A DNA stretch of 64,000 nt from JAGVJT01 sp964513205. GTDB lineage: Bacteria > Pseudomonadota > Gammaproteobacteria > Legionellales > Legionellaceae. The number at the start of each line of letters is the position of its first letter. The stretch's first letter is position 1. This document shows, piece after piece, positions 35,801 through 45,079 of this stretch. Position numbers and translations under genes: made by a program. The notes beneath the pieces are model-generated. The model was not told the origin of the DNA. It ran no database searches and saw only the letters and a list, made by a program, of their open reading frames with translations. The DNA lies in NCBI GenBank assembly GCA_964513205.1, contig CAZELP010000005.1:1-64000 (forward strand). Reading direction: 5' to 3'.

Positions 35801-36258
35801 TCTAGAGCTCGAGATTTATCTTGTTGCAACAAAGCTTGGCCTATATCGCCCTTTCGGCCTCCAGACAATAAAATAAGGCCTGTTTGGTATTCTTGCAGCC
35901 AAGAAAAAAATATCCGCGGACGCCCTTGAGACTGCCCCTCGATATAAGCACGAGAAACCAACCGAGTTAGGTTACGATATCCCTCATTATTCTGACAAAG
36001 CAAAGTCAACTCAACAACAGAGTCAGGCTTATCTTCGCTCATGACACACAGGAAATCTGCACCAATTAATGGCTTAACACGCTGAGACAGCGCTGCTTTA
36101 TAACATTTAACTGCAGCAAATAAATTACAAAAATCAGTCACGGCAACAGCATGCATACCCAATGTTGAAACGGTCTCCATCAGATCATCAACACGAATAA
36201 TGCTGTCTACCAGCGAAAACTCTGTATGCACACGCAAGTGAACAAAATCGGCTTGCAT
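32827..36258 (-). CDS. dnaE: DNA polymerase III alpha subunit
   Basis: I start at ATG 36258, preceded by GAGGGG, giving 1143 residues (E. coli 1160). The frame continues upstream to 36324 but that would overlap uspA. The N-terminal PHP domain begins FVHLRVHTEFSLVDS; the polymerase core has GPGRGSGAGSLVAYAL and the catalytic aspartates in MPDFDIDFC; then GYGFNKSHSAAYALL, and an OB fold near the C-terminus. It is the replicative polymerase catalytic subunit. It diverges from uspA by 44 bases. Confidence 0.97.
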   Translation of the reverse strand: MQADFVHLRVHTEFSLVDSIIRVDDLMETVSTLGMHAVAVTDFCNLFAAVKCYKAALSQRVKPLIGADFLCVMSEDKPDSVVELTLLCQNNEGYRNLTRLVSRAYIEGQSQGRPRIFFSWLQEYQTGLILLSGGRKGDIGQALLQQDKSRALDAARRWKDIFADRFYLEIQRTGREDEALYNAAILEVASTVDLPLVATNDVCFLKPDLFDAHEARVCIHDGEILANPKRPKRYSPEQYLRSPEEMQVLFQDLPEALQNTVEISKRCTVELNLGKNFLPQFPVPSGYTEEAYLDELALKGLQERLIRIRARTPNLSADFEHAYKSRLEIELRVIHSMGFAGYFLIVADFVQWAKEHDVPVGPGRGSGAGSLVAYALKITDLDPLAYDLLFERFLNPERVSMPDFDIDFCMDGRDRVIEYVALRYGRESVSQIITFGTMAAKAVIRDVGRVLGHPYGFVDKLAKLIPFELGMTLERALEQEAQLKARYEEEEEVTALFNLALALEGITRNAGKHAGGVVIAPSALTDFTAVFCEEGSQQWVSQFDKDDVEAAGLVKFDFLGLRTLTIINNALKTIRQQQKQGVLIDINDIPMDDDATFNLIKSCQTTAVFQVESRGMRDLIHRLQPDCFEDLIALVALFRPGPLQSGMVDDFIDRKHGRAKVEYPHMDIEPILRPTYGVILYQEQVMQIAQVLANYTLGGADILRRAMGKKKPEEMAKQRAIFIDGASARGVDQDVSAMIFDLMEKFAGYGFNKSHSAAYALLSYQTAWLKAHHPAAFMAAVLSADMDNTDKVVLLLEECRHLGLLVIPPSIRTAEFHFTVRDEKTIVYGLGAIKGLGESAIQAILEARKSLQEGDSLFEFCRYVDLRRVNRRVFEVLIKSGALDDFKCDRAVMFAALDRAIEEGNAFNQQQMYQQATLFDHWDDMRVPEYPVVKPWSMQERLKAEKATLGFYLSGHPIDIYQAEFSKIVTPFAALSSKMTKKAVICGMVTGIRRVMTKRGKPLMILSLEDKTGRMDVVVFSELHEENISIEVEKPLVISCELSQDGYTGGVKLTAQNIYSVAQARAHFAAHIRLTLTPDVQPLSLQSLLQENPGECNVAFWYKSAVAKARLFPQKSWAILPDDALLEALAEKGVDIEICYGEG

Positions 36259-36302
36259 CAAACCCCTCATCGTTGTATCGTCTAACGAAAAGATCTTAAG
36301 CG

Positions 36303-36734
36303 ATGAGTTTACACATGTACACACATATTTTACATGCCACTGATCTCAGTGAAACACACTTTGATTTATGCGAACAAGCCGTACAAATTGCAAAACAGTT
36401 TAATGCGGTTTTATACTTGCTGCATGTCATTGAGCCACCCGCAAGTTTACAGCTTGCTCAAGGGCTAGGTTTTGCTGAGTTTGATACGCCAGTCAAAGAA
36501 GACGCAGAGTCTGTTTTACAGATGTTAGGTGACACATTTTCTATTCCGAAAGAAAGAGTTTTCGTTGAGGTGGGTTCCATCAAATCGCAAACACTTCTTA
36601 AAATAGAAACACTACAATGCGACCTACTTATCATAGGAAAACATCACAAAGACGCCATTTCCACACTCTTTGGAAACGCCGCTCGTGCACTCGCTGAAGA
36701 GGCAAGTTGTGATGTTTTAACGATAAGCGCTTAG
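36303..36734 (+). CDS. Universal stress protein UspA family
   Basis: The 143-residue single-domain protein starts YTHILHATDLSETHFDLCEQA and ends with the nucleotide-loop-like LLIIGKHHKDAISTLFGNAARALAEEASCDVLTI. The usual ATP-binding G-x2-G-x9-G-S/T is only partly kept (GKHHKDAISTLFGNAA), so it is nearer to the UspA type that does not bind ATP. It is cytosolic and probably growth-phase or stress induced. Divergent from dnaE; its stop codon overlaps the stop of the small lipoprotein gene on the other strand. Confidence 0.88.
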   Translation: MSLHMYTHILHATDLSETHFDLCEQAVQIAKQFNAVLYLLHVIEPPASLQLAQGLGFAEFDTPVKEDAESVLQMLGDTFSIPKERVFVEVGSIKSQTLLKIETLQCDLLIIGKHHKDAISTLFGNAARALAEEASCDVLTISA

Positions 36735-36859
36735 TACCAGCCTACGCTGCTCACATTACAGGACCCGCAACTGGGCTCACAGTCCATATGTGTCGAGCAG
36801 CAGGCACTCAAAGCCGCCATTATAAAAGCAATTGTGAATCCATAAATTGCACGTTTCAT
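36731..36859 (-). CDS. Small cysteine-rich lipoprotein (42 aa)
   Basis: A short frame with AGGAAGAG just upstream encodes 42 residues. It has a basic start (MKRAIYGF), a hydrophobic stretch and the lipobox LSAC at residues 17-20. The mature peptide would have only 23 residues, including five cysteines (20, 21, 27, 31, 34) with a C-x3-C-x2-C group. Four bases overlap the convergent uspA stop. It is either a tiny anchored lipoprotein or an entericidin-like peptide. The ribosome site and lipobox support it being real. Confidence 0.6.
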   Translation of the reverse strand: MKRAIYGFTIAFIMAALSACCSTHMDCEPSCGSCNVSSVGWY

Positions 36860-36868
36860 AACTCTTCC

Positions 36869-39800
36869 TCATAGTGAAGTCGTTATGTATGAGTATAGAC
36901 CGTCCACAAAATTTTGCTTTCGAGATGTCGCAAAGAAGCGTGGCGCTCGATTTTTTGCAGGTGTTATTTCACAGACCTGATTCAAAAGATTTTGATACAA
37001 AGATTGCTGAGTCGGTGTATAAAGCCCTATCATCTGCAGAAAACGCCAGAAACATTGCGATAACCAAGCCCAACCTAATGTATTGTACCGATGATAAGCG
37101 AGCATATCTCGTTTGAAAGATGGCTTTTCAAGTGTTTGTGTTAAAATCCTGCGTTTGAACGCAACACTGAAAGAATTGTTATTCAAAATGTCCTCGATAC
37201 GTTTCAAGCAATTCGATTTTTTTTGTAGCGTACTTGCTGACTCAAAAGAAGCCGTCACTGGCCTCTCTTGAAGCCATTTTTTTTGTGTTTCAATATAACG
37301 TTTAAAATGAGACACCGCTTGTCGCACATGCAGCAGTTCACCATCAGCACGAGAAGGCCCAAATCGAAATTGTGCTTCTTTTTTAAGATGAGAAGCCTTG
37401 GTTGCTCGCACTTCGTTTAGTATATGCTCTCCCTGCAAGACCCCCTCAAAATGCCGCAAACACACCTCCATCAATGCCTTTAAAACATCTACTGAGAGAG
37501 TGTCTTGCATATTTTCAATATTCAGAAAAGAAACTAAATTTTTCTCAGAAGAAATTTCACGATATGCAACTTCACAACGCGTATACGCATCGTTTAATAA
37601 AGTGATCATCAGCTCGAAAGACAAGCTGTGTGTTTGTAAAAATAAAGCCAAATCAGATTTGGTAATACGCGGGATATTGAGTTGTTTTAAGGCTTTTTCA
37701 ATCCGTATTGCATTCTCAAGTTTGTTTTGTACATTTCGTTGTTCTTTTTGAGATAGGTTTTCGCGCTTTTCTAATAAATTCAATCGCTCTACGCGAATTT
37801 CCTCTCTTAAATTAGGCCATGAAAATTCAGAAATAAATTTTTGAAAATGCATCATCCATTGTTCAATCGAATCAGATAAGGTGCCTTCACGCAGCAAGAA
37901 TCCTTCTTCCAAGGCATCCACTTCATTTAAAATGAGTCCCCAAAAAGAAACGAAAGCCTTCTTTTTTTGAAGTAAAGCATCCCAATCATAGACCGTGGTT
38001 GATAACAACCAGTTTCGATTTTTTAAACCAAAATCAACCCAAGCTAAAATTTGGGTAAAGGAATATTCTCCAGGAACTGACTCACGAAATAACCGCATCC
38101 CCTCTTCTTGTAATGTCTTAAAATGCAAAATATTCTGGACAGGCAACATATGCTGCAATAGGCCTGAAGAAGCTTTTATACGTACGCGATGCGCTTGATA
38201 AAGATGATGCCAATAACCTTGCTGATGAAGATCCATCATCCCCCACAACACTTGACGAAAATGGTGTTCGATCAGCCCTATGCGTGTGACAAGAATCGTT
38301 TTGACAAAGCAGCTTTTTAAGAACGGTTGCGTTTCTGTATCATGCGATTTATCGATGTCTAAAAGACTCAGTTGACTCAGTCCGTGCGATAAATGTGCAA
38401 ATACATTGGCCAATTGTTTGATCCAGAGTATGGACTGAGGCGTTTTTAGCGCATTTTTGGGCTCTAGAATTTCAGGATATGGGATATCATTAAAAGAAAA
38501 AGTGAGTTGATGCACCACCCGCTCTTGGAAAGAAGGTGGATGTACTTTTAACTGAGGTTGCACAACAGGGTGAAAACCAGATTGAAAAGACACACTTTTT
38601 TCCATAAAAAAGCGTGATAAATTTACAAGAAAATCACGGTCAAGCGGAAACGATCGACAGTACAAAAAAATCTCATTTTTTGAAGACATTTTATCAAAAG
38701 AAACCCCTCGCATCATCGGCCATTTCTTATAAATATGATTGACGATATCTTGATTCACGCTCAATAAAAATAATCGATTGGCATCAATGTAACTGGCACT
38801 TCGCCCTTTTTGGTATAACACCGTACTCTTTTTATTTAAATCAGATTGTCTTTGATAGAGACATTCTAGACGTTGTCTTAAAAAAGCTTGCGTACTTAAG
38901 AGTCGTTCTTCTTGAGGCAACGAAATGACTCGCATTGCCACATTGCTCAGTGTCTCAAATAAACAATCAAGACGATAAATCACATCATCAGTGAGAACGC
39001 CCGGATATAAAATAAATTTTTCCTCGACTTTATCTAAAAAAACAAGGAAAGGCAGACAGAATTCCAATCGAAACTGGTTCAATTTGGATTGAACCAACTT
39101 TTGATGATCCGCCTGAAGCGGAGGAAGATCGTAACAAATAGACCAAGCGAGACGATGTCCATTTCGTAATGTTTCTAGCATATCTTGAAGAAAACCAAAA
39201 CGAAAGAAACTCTCTTTGAAAAGACGCTCTAAGGGAGAGATCCAAATCAAAAAATGCTCTTCTAAAGTCAATATAGGTGAGCGTGCAGAACGATCTTCAG
39301 CACGACTTTGAACAAGTAATTCAAAACTGAGGCGCCATTGCTCAAGATATTCTGGCAATATCTGCTTCATCTGAAAAAGTAAGTCGGTGTGCAATGGGTA
39401 AGTTAAAGCGTCAGTACTATACCCCAACAGCTCAAATAAGTAATTCCCGCTCTCTTTAAAATTTTCAATTGACGATTCAAGCGCATTTGGTCTTGAAAAA
39501 AAATCATACAACGGCTCAACGCACAACAAAAGAAAACGCCATTCTTTTTCGAATTCAAAAATCAAATCTACATCAGGCCACATCAACAGTTTGCATATTT
39601 CATAAATTTTTTCTGTTGTATCAATACAATCCAGACCTTTCAACAAATTAAAAAAAGAGGCTTCTTCATCGATTTGCTCAATGACAAGCAGTACTTGCTC
39701 TGCCAGCTCTAAAATATGGATAATTTTTTTGATTTGCACAATCACATCTGGATCGTCTTTCTCTTGCTGAAACGCGATTCCATTTCGCTGTATATTCTGC

Positions 39801-40036
39801 AAAAAAGGCGCCAATCGCGCTTGATGCCAAAAAGGATGATTCAAATGCTTTTGAAGTGAGTTTAATAAAACATGGACGAGAGGATGTCGTTGTTGTTGCT
39901 GCAAAGTTTTTAAAAGTATCCGCGCTCGAAGCTCTGACTCTTTTTCCCCAAAAATTCCAAGAAGCGAATATCGTAAACACTGAAGCAAACTTGAAAGTTT
40001 TACTTCTTTATAAAAACTTAATATCCTCGACGGCAC
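36869..40036 (-). CDS. Giant helical protein A of a tandem paralog pair (1055 aa)
   Basis: The start codon is GTG. The 1055-residue protein is almost entirely helical and shares blocks with the next gene upstream. Near the N-terminus: RYSLLGIFGEKESELRARI against RYSLLAVCGDSRAEVQARI, and QIKKIIHILELAEQ. In the middle: PGVL before VIYRLDCLF, and GTLSDSI. At the C-terminus: a hydrophobic segment WLSQCFWRFLQMIGLYTPTQ. No enzyme motif or signal peptide is seen. Large coiled proteins of Legionella such as SdhA and SidH are of this general type, but I cannot show homology. There are 80 bases between the two paralogs, so one transcript is likely. Confidence 0.75.
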   Translation of the reverse strand: MPSRILSFYKEVKLSSLLQCLRYSLLGIFGEKESELRARILLKTLQQQQRHPLVHVLLNSLQKHLNHPFWHQARLAPFLQNIQRNGIAFQQEKDDPDVIVQIKKIIHILELAEQVLLVIEQIDEEASFFNLLKGLDCIDTTEKIYEICKLLMWPDVDLIFEFEKEWRFLLLCVEPLYDFFSRPNALESSIENFKESGNYLFELLGYSTDALTYPLHTDLLFQMKQILPEYLEQWRLSFELLVQSRAEDRSARSPILTLEEHFLIWISPLERLFKESFFRFGFLQDMLETLRNGHRLAWSICYDLPPLQADHQKLVQSKLNQFRLEFCLPFLVFLDKVEEKFILYPGVLTDDVIYRLDCLFETLSNVAMRVISLPQEERLLSTQAFLRQRLECLYQRQSDLNKKSTVLYQKGRSASYIDANRLFLLSVNQDIVNHIYKKWPMMRGVSFDKMSSKNEIFLYCRSFPLDRDFLVNLSRFFMEKSVSFQSGFHPVVQPQLKVHPPSFQERVVHQLTFSFNDIPYPEILEPKNALKTPQSILWIKQLANVFAHLSHGLSQLSLLDIDKSHDTETQPFLKSCFVKTILVTRIGLIEHHFRQVLWGMMDLHQQGYWHHLYQAHRVRIKASSGLLQHMLPVQNILHFKTLQEEGMRLFRESVPGEYSFTQILAWVDFGLKNRNWLLSTTVYDWDALLQKKKAFVSFWGLILNEVDALEEGFLLREGTLSDSIEQWMMHFQKFISEFSWPNLREEIRVERLNLLEKRENLSQKEQRNVQNKLENAIRIEKALKQLNIPRITKSDLALFLQTHSLSFELMITLLNDAYTRCEVAYREISSEKNLVSFLNIENMQDTLSVDVLKALMEVCLRHFEGVLQGEHILNEVRATKASHLKKEAQFRFGPSRADGELLHVRQAVSHFKRYIETQKKWLQERPVTASFESASTLQKKSNCLKRIEDILNNNSFSVAFKRRILTQTLEKPSFKRDMLAYHRYNTLGWAWLSQCFWRFLQMIGLYTPTQQSLYQNLLNQVCEITPAKNRAPRFFATSRKQNFVDGLYSYITTSL

Positions 40037-40116
40037 AAGAACTCTCGGTTAAAGGATCCGTGCGGCCATTGTAACAATTTTACTGAATAAATCTATTGCA
40101 TTACCCCACTGATTTT

Positions 40117-43100
40117 TTATGGGTTGGGCTTATGTTGATCAGATGGGGTATCTCCATCATCAGGCTTCTTGCCAGTAAAAAATCGCATCCCATAGGTCAA
40201 AACAGCATTCAGCCCATTAGATTCTTTACGAACGACAACAGGAGGAGTTGGATCGGATTTTTGCAGAGACCTATTCACAAAACACTCATGGATAATTTGT
40301 GCTTCACTCTTATATACACCAACCAAGCTCAACAAATTGACAAACCAATGTAAAAGCCAACTTAAAGGTGAAATTTTATATGTATTTTCGGTGCTTAAAA
40401 GACGAGTAGCCGTTCGTGGATCACTAATTTTCTCTCTGAAGTCAGTGATGCGCTTTTTAATTCCAAATGGATCATCTGCAGTTACAATACCCTCAGTGTC
40501 TAAGATCGCTTTTAGCTCGTCATGTAATGTCTTTTTATCAGTCAATGTGTGATGTGTTTCTAGCGCCCATGTGTGCTTATAAAAAGAATGACTTGATGAA
40601 AGTTGTCTTTGTTGCTCTTTTAGATAACTCTCTAATTCGGAAAGCGCTTGATACAACTGCTCTAGTTGAGAAAAATCGGATAAATAACGCGTGTCAAAAT
40701 CAGTCACTTTTTCATTCAAGAACTGCTCAACCTGAGGTTCTAATGCTTCTTTTTGAGAGATATGCGTTAGAAAATCAGGAGTATGTTTTTCAATTTCATC
40801 TGTCAGCATTTTGTCATAAAAAGCTCGAATTGAAAAAAACATTTTCGATGCGCTTTTATATTTTGACAAACGTTCAGTCACCAATTTTCTAATAATTTGG
40901 TCTATATTTTTTTGACGCGATTGCGTTTCAGATTCATTTTTAGCACGAAGATGTCGCTCTTGTGTTTCAACATTTTCCGTGGAGAATCTCGCTGTTTTTG
41001 CTTCTCCTTGGAAAAATGCCTCGGCCAGTATTAAGGTTTCTTTCAACGCTTCTCGATATAGCACGGCATGTTCTTCAACAAAAGGCTTTTCCATCAAAAG
41101 AACAGGGATGATGTCAGAAAATCCTCTCATCTTATACTTGATATAATCACGCGCAATTTCATTCGATAGCACCTGCCTCAAAAGAGGTAGAGCCGTATCA
41201 TAACTCACAGCAAAAGCATCTGTCTCATTTAAAGTTTTCTTCAGAAACTCATCTGTTTTCTGTGGATTTTCTGTAAACAGCAAATTCATCTGTTGGATAC
41301 AAGCCAAATCATGATTGGCCTGTACTAAATCACTTGCATGCGACACGCGTGCTTGACGTACCGCCTCCTGTCTTTTTTGTAAAGGTAATGCTGTTGTGAC
41401 AAGACCAATATGATGTGCCGCATCACGACTTAAGATTTCTACCATTCCAGAATAATATGCATCCAAAACTTCTTTGATTGGGTCAGATAATGTCCCCATT
41501 TTCAAACCCAATTTTCTTTCCCATTGATCAGCTTCAATCAATATTTTTGTAAAATTTTCAGTATAGATTGACTCTAAATTTGCCTCAATGGCTTTTGTTG
41601 ATGAAGCAGAAAACTGATTCCAACGCGCTTTAACATCTAAGAATAGATTGTAAAAAACATCTGTTTTCAAAATCCATTGAAGATAACTATTGGACTCTAC
41701 AATTTTACGAATTTTCTCTGAGACATCTTCGGCAAAACGATTGGCCTCTTTGGCTGACTGCTCCGAAATATAGGCACCTTTTTGCCATTCGTCGATTTGT
41801 TTTTGTGCGATGACTAAACCATTCACCATATAAAAAATAGGGTCTCGAACTTCTTCTCGGTTACTGTCTTTATCTAACTTATCAGGCGTATAAGGTGCAC
41901 TGAGTGTCTTCAAAGCGCCAACTATTTCATTGCATGTTCGCAGCAAGTCATTGGCCAACGCACTAAAGTGTTGATCTTTGGACAATTCGTAAGACAAAAG
42001 TGCGGCTTTACGCAACTGCTCTTCGAACCGCACAACGTGTATGACATACAAGACCCAATAATGGTCTTCGTTTAACGCTTCAACATGAATGGCGGCATCT
42101 TTTAAACGATACAAAATGTTATAGAGTTGTTTCAATGCCAAAACTTGCTTTTCTTGCTTAAAATAATCTAAGCTTTCGCCTGGCTCAGCCTCTGGGAAAG
42201 GCAATGCATCCGTTTCACCGCTGAATGTATAATTAACAAGCGCATCAGCCACCGGTGGGGTTTGTGGTTTAAGCTTTTGTAATATGCTTGAAGGAAACAA
42301 TCGATTGGTAAAATGATTGAAATGCTCTTCTAATTTTTTAACAGACTCGGTATATCTTTTATCTTTAATCAAATATCCTTTTCTGTCACCAAAAGGGTTT
42401 TCTTTGATCAGTTGCGTGATAGGCGTTGTTTGAATCTCTTTTTGCGCTTCCTTCTCAATAACAGATAAATTTTCAGCAAACGTTTTTTCTCTCTTATTAA
42501 AATCTTCTTGAATCGCAACTTTTAAATCTAAAATCACTTTGATTGGGAGTTCGCTGGATCTTGTCGTACGACCATTCAAGGCATCGATAATCTTTTTGTC
42601 GAGCTCCGATGATAAATTGCCGGTTAGAATGGTTCGCAATGATGATACCAAATAAGGCTGAATAATAAAATAAAGGGCTCTTAGTTCACTTTTATTTTCA
42701 AATCGACGCAAAACTGCATCTTTTTCGGCACTTTCCAACAATGTAAAAAAAGCAGAAAACGCTTCTTTCGCGTCATAAAATTTATTTCTGGTTATCGTGG
42801 CTTTTGTATAACGCGATAACCAATTCTGACCAGTTGGCTCTGAAAATGGGGTCGCTTCAAGGTAAACATCTTGATCTTGAGGGTAAGGATGTTGATGAAA
42901 CGCGCCGGCTGAATGCAAAATATGGGTGCGACAATCTTTTCCAGTCAACGCTCTATAATCAAGTGTTGTTTTTTCTTTGGTTATTTTATGTTTGATTTTC
43001 TGAGACAATGAAAGAGGTAGGCGCAAGGCTTCATGCTCACGAGCATATTTAAAGAGCTCGCCTTCAATTTCAGATAGTTTTTCGAGTGAGAAAGGACGAG

Positions 43101-45042
43101 GGGCAGGAAAATCGGTCACAACCTTTCGTTCCGCAAGTTCATTTGGCTTTTTAATTGTCAACACAACCCTGTCGTCTGAAACAGAAACATACAAATGACG
43201 AGAAGACAGCATCTGTGAAGAAAGATAAGCTGGGCGCAAAGCAAGCGTATAGCCTTCATCAAGAAATTCAACACGATCACTGTGATAACCAAACACATCT
43301 TGCTCGACAAACGCATAAGTTGCTGAAAGTCCTTCGCCGATCACTTGTCCAAATTTTGATGCCTCACGCCATACAAAACCAAAACCTTTAGGCGTCTCTT
43401 CAGGTTTTTTATCTGATTTGGGCTCATGATCGGTTTTTTCTTGTGGTCGTCTTTCTTGTGGCAGCAATGATTCAGCAATGACATTGGAAATAGAAAGGTC
43501 GGCTTCTGCTATCAACGGTTGAACAATAGAAAACAAGCTCAAGAGAGGAGCTTTTTCTTCTGGAGTGAGTTTGCTTAGACGTTTTCCCCGATACGCTTTC
43601 AATCGGCCAAAAAACTCGTCCAACATCTTATTTCGCGACTGATGTTCAAACCATTGCCGCCCTCGCTCAGATTCACGCGACAGTAGAGCATCCCGCCTCA
43701 TTTGAATAAATCGAGAATCAATTAAACAAGAAAGATCTTGCCCTTGAGTAGACAGATCCACAAAACTGTTCACATAACTAAAAATAGCCGCATAAAAATC
43801 GTCTAGAGCGGAAACAACCGGTGATGAAAGTACCCCGGGCCTCATCAAAGATTCATCTTCCAGTTTATCAAGAGTTTTGACTAATTCGAAAAAGACAGTA
43901 TATTTAATTTCAGCCAAAGACGAGCGAACCAACGCTTCTGAGCCGGCTCTAAAATGGCCAGATTCATCGATGATCCCTTCAACGAGGGTCACTGTATTTC
44001 GCACAATCCCCACTAGTGCGTACGCATTTAAAGGCTGCAAAGCCTCTATTCCTGAATTCAAACTCTGAAAAGCCGCCGCAAGCCGAACAGATGCGTTGTT
44101 CAATTCATGAAGACGCTCTTTGCTGATCTGATATTCTTCAATTTTCTTTTTTTCTTGATTTAAGTAATCAGCAGAAAACCAAGTATTGGCGGTGTTTTGA
44201 ATCAGCTGAGTCAAACGATTAAGATAAACCGATATATCGGCAGAAAAGTAGGAAACCGCTGAATAATTCATTTCTCGAGTCGGTCTTAAATGCTCTAAAA
44301 GAGTACCACTCCAAAGACCAAACTGTTGAGCCGCGCCTTCTTTTGTTTTTAGATCAACATGATAATTGTCATGTAGTGAATGGACTTGCTCAGAGACCAA
44401 TTGAGGCAATTTATCCATAATTGCAAACAAAAATCCGCTTAATTTTTTCCATTCCTCACCCCAAAAAGCATTTAACTCTAGATCAGGATGAGTCGTTAGC
44501 ATAGACAATTCATAAACGTGCTCAGAGAACACACCCAGCAAAGTTTGAACCGCATCATCTAAGGTGTTGCCTTCTTTCAATGACAGTTCTTCAAGGTTGA
44601 GCTGTTCAACCGCCTTAAGCGCTTCTTCAGCATGATAAAGGGCATTCACTATTTTTTTTAATTGAGAAACAGGCGCAGGCTCGGTATCAAAATTACAAAA
44701 TGGAACACCTTCGTCTTTATGACCACTAATATAATCCAGCAAACGAGGGTTCCACTCGCGCTTATTAAGACGATTGACGATGAGTGATCGTGTCGAATCC
44801 AGGCTAAATAAAGACTCATCGCTCACCTTCTTTGAATGTGCAAGTGCAATACGCGCCTGGACTTCGGCTCGACTGTCACCGCAAACCGCAAGGAGAGAGT
44901 AACGAACAGAACGAACAAGCGGAGAATAATGCCCCGAATTCAAAAACCGCAAAAAAGTCATTAATCCAGTTGGATCGGCCTTCTCAAGATAGGTTTTTTT
45001 CTCTTCTAAAGGTGGCATAACAAGCTTATTATTCATGTGCAT
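40117..45042 (-). CDS. Giant helical protein B of a tandem paralog pair (1641 aa)
   Basis: The 1641-residue protein may start at ATG 45042 or 45036. It shares N-terminal (RYSLLAVCGDSRAEVQARI), internal (PGVLSSPVVSALDDF, GTLSDPIKEVLDAYY) and C-terminal (WLLHWFVNLLSLVGVYKSE) blocks with protein A. The core is charged and helical, with long coiled stretches at about 1320-1400 and 1480-1560. The hydrophobic segment near the C-terminus may attach to a membrane; a Pro/Lys tail follows. It is 600 residues longer than its paralog, including a linker with EKTDHEPKSDKKPEETPKG near residue 550. A type IVB effector is the leading guess; function unknown. Confidence 0.75.
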   Translation of the reverse strand: MHMNNKLVMPPLEEKKTYLEKADPTGLMTFLRFLNSGHYSPLVRSVRYSLLAVCGDSRAEVQARIALAHSKKVSDESLFSLDSTRSLIVNRLNKREWNPRLLDYISGHKDEGVPFCNFDTEPAPVSQLKKIVNALYHAEEALKAVEQLNLEELSLKEGNTLDDAVQTLLGVFSEHVYELSMLTTHPDLELNAFWGEEWKKLSGFLFAIMDKLPQLVSEQVHSLHDNYHVDLKTKEGAAQQFGLWSGTLLEHLRPTREMNYSAVSYFSADISVYLNRLTQLIQNTANTWFSADYLNQEKKKIEEYQISKERLHELNNASVRLAAAFQSLNSGIEALQPLNAYALVGIVRNTVTLVEGIIDESGHFRAGSEALVRSSLAEIKYTVFFELVKTLDKLEDESLMRPGVLSSPVVSALDDFYAAIFSYVNSFVDLSTQGQDLSCLIDSRFIQMRRDALLSRESERGRQWFEHQSRNKMLDEFFGRLKAYRGKRLSKLTPEEKAPLLSLFSIVQPLIAEADLSISNVIAESLLPQERRPQEKTDHEPKSDKKPEETPKGFGFVWREASKFGQVIGEGLSATYAFVEQDVFGYHSDRVEFLDEGYTLALRPAYLSSQMLSSRHLYVSVSDDRVVLTIKKPNELAERKVVTDFPAPRPFSLEKLSEIEGELFKYAREHEALRLPLSLSQKIKHKITKEKTTLDYRALTGKDCRTHILHSAGAFHQHPYPQDQDVYLEATPFSEPTGQNWLSRYTKATITRNKFYDAKEAFSAFFTLLESAEKDAVLRRFENKSELRALYFIIQPYLVSSLRTILTGNLSSELDKKIIDALNGRTTRSSELPIKVILDLKVAIQEDFNKREKTFAENLSVIEKEAQKEIQTTPITQLIKENPFGDRKGYLIKDKRYTESVKKLEEHFNHFTNRLFPSSILQKLKPQTPPVADALVNYTFSGETDALPFPEAEPGESLDYFKQEKQVLALKQLYNILYRLKDAAIHVEALNEDHYWVLYVIHVVRFEEQLRKAALLSYELSKDQHFSALANDLLRTCNEIVGALKTLSAPYTPDKLDKDSNREEVRDPIFYMVNGLVIAQKQIDEWQKGAYISEQSAKEANRFAEDVSEKIRKIVESNSYLQWILKTDVFYNLFLDVKARWNQFSASSTKAIEANLESIYTENFTKILIEADQWERKLGLKMGTLSDPIKEVLDAYYSGMVEILSRDAAHHIGLVTTALPLQKRQEAVRQARVSHASDLVQANHDLACIQQMNLLFTENPQKTDEFLKKTLNETDAFAVSYDTALPLLRQVLSNEIARDYIKYKMRGFSDIIPVLLMEKPFVEEHAVLYREALKETLILAEAFFQGEAKTARFSTENVETQERHLRAKNESETQSRQKNIDQIIRKLVTERLSKYKSASKMFFSIRAFYDKMLTDEIEKHTPDFLTHISQKEALEPQVEQFLNEKVTDFDTRYLSDFSQLEQLYQALSELESYLKEQQRQLSSSHSFYKHTWALETHHTLTDKKTLHDELKAILDTEGIVTADDPFGIKKRITDFREKISDPRTATRLLSTENTYKISPLSWLLHWFVNLLSLVGVYKSEAQIIHECFVNRSLQKSDPTPPVVVRKESNGLNAVLTYGMRFFTGKKPDDGDTPSDQHKPNP

Positions 45043-45079
45043 GTACTTTTATTTTACACAACAATGCAATAAATATCCA

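Noticed and set aside
32827..36324. Longer dnaE start at 36324
   Set aside because: It would overlap uspA by 22 bases and has no ribosome site; ATG 36258 has GAGGGG at correct spacing and begins the conserved PHP sequence.
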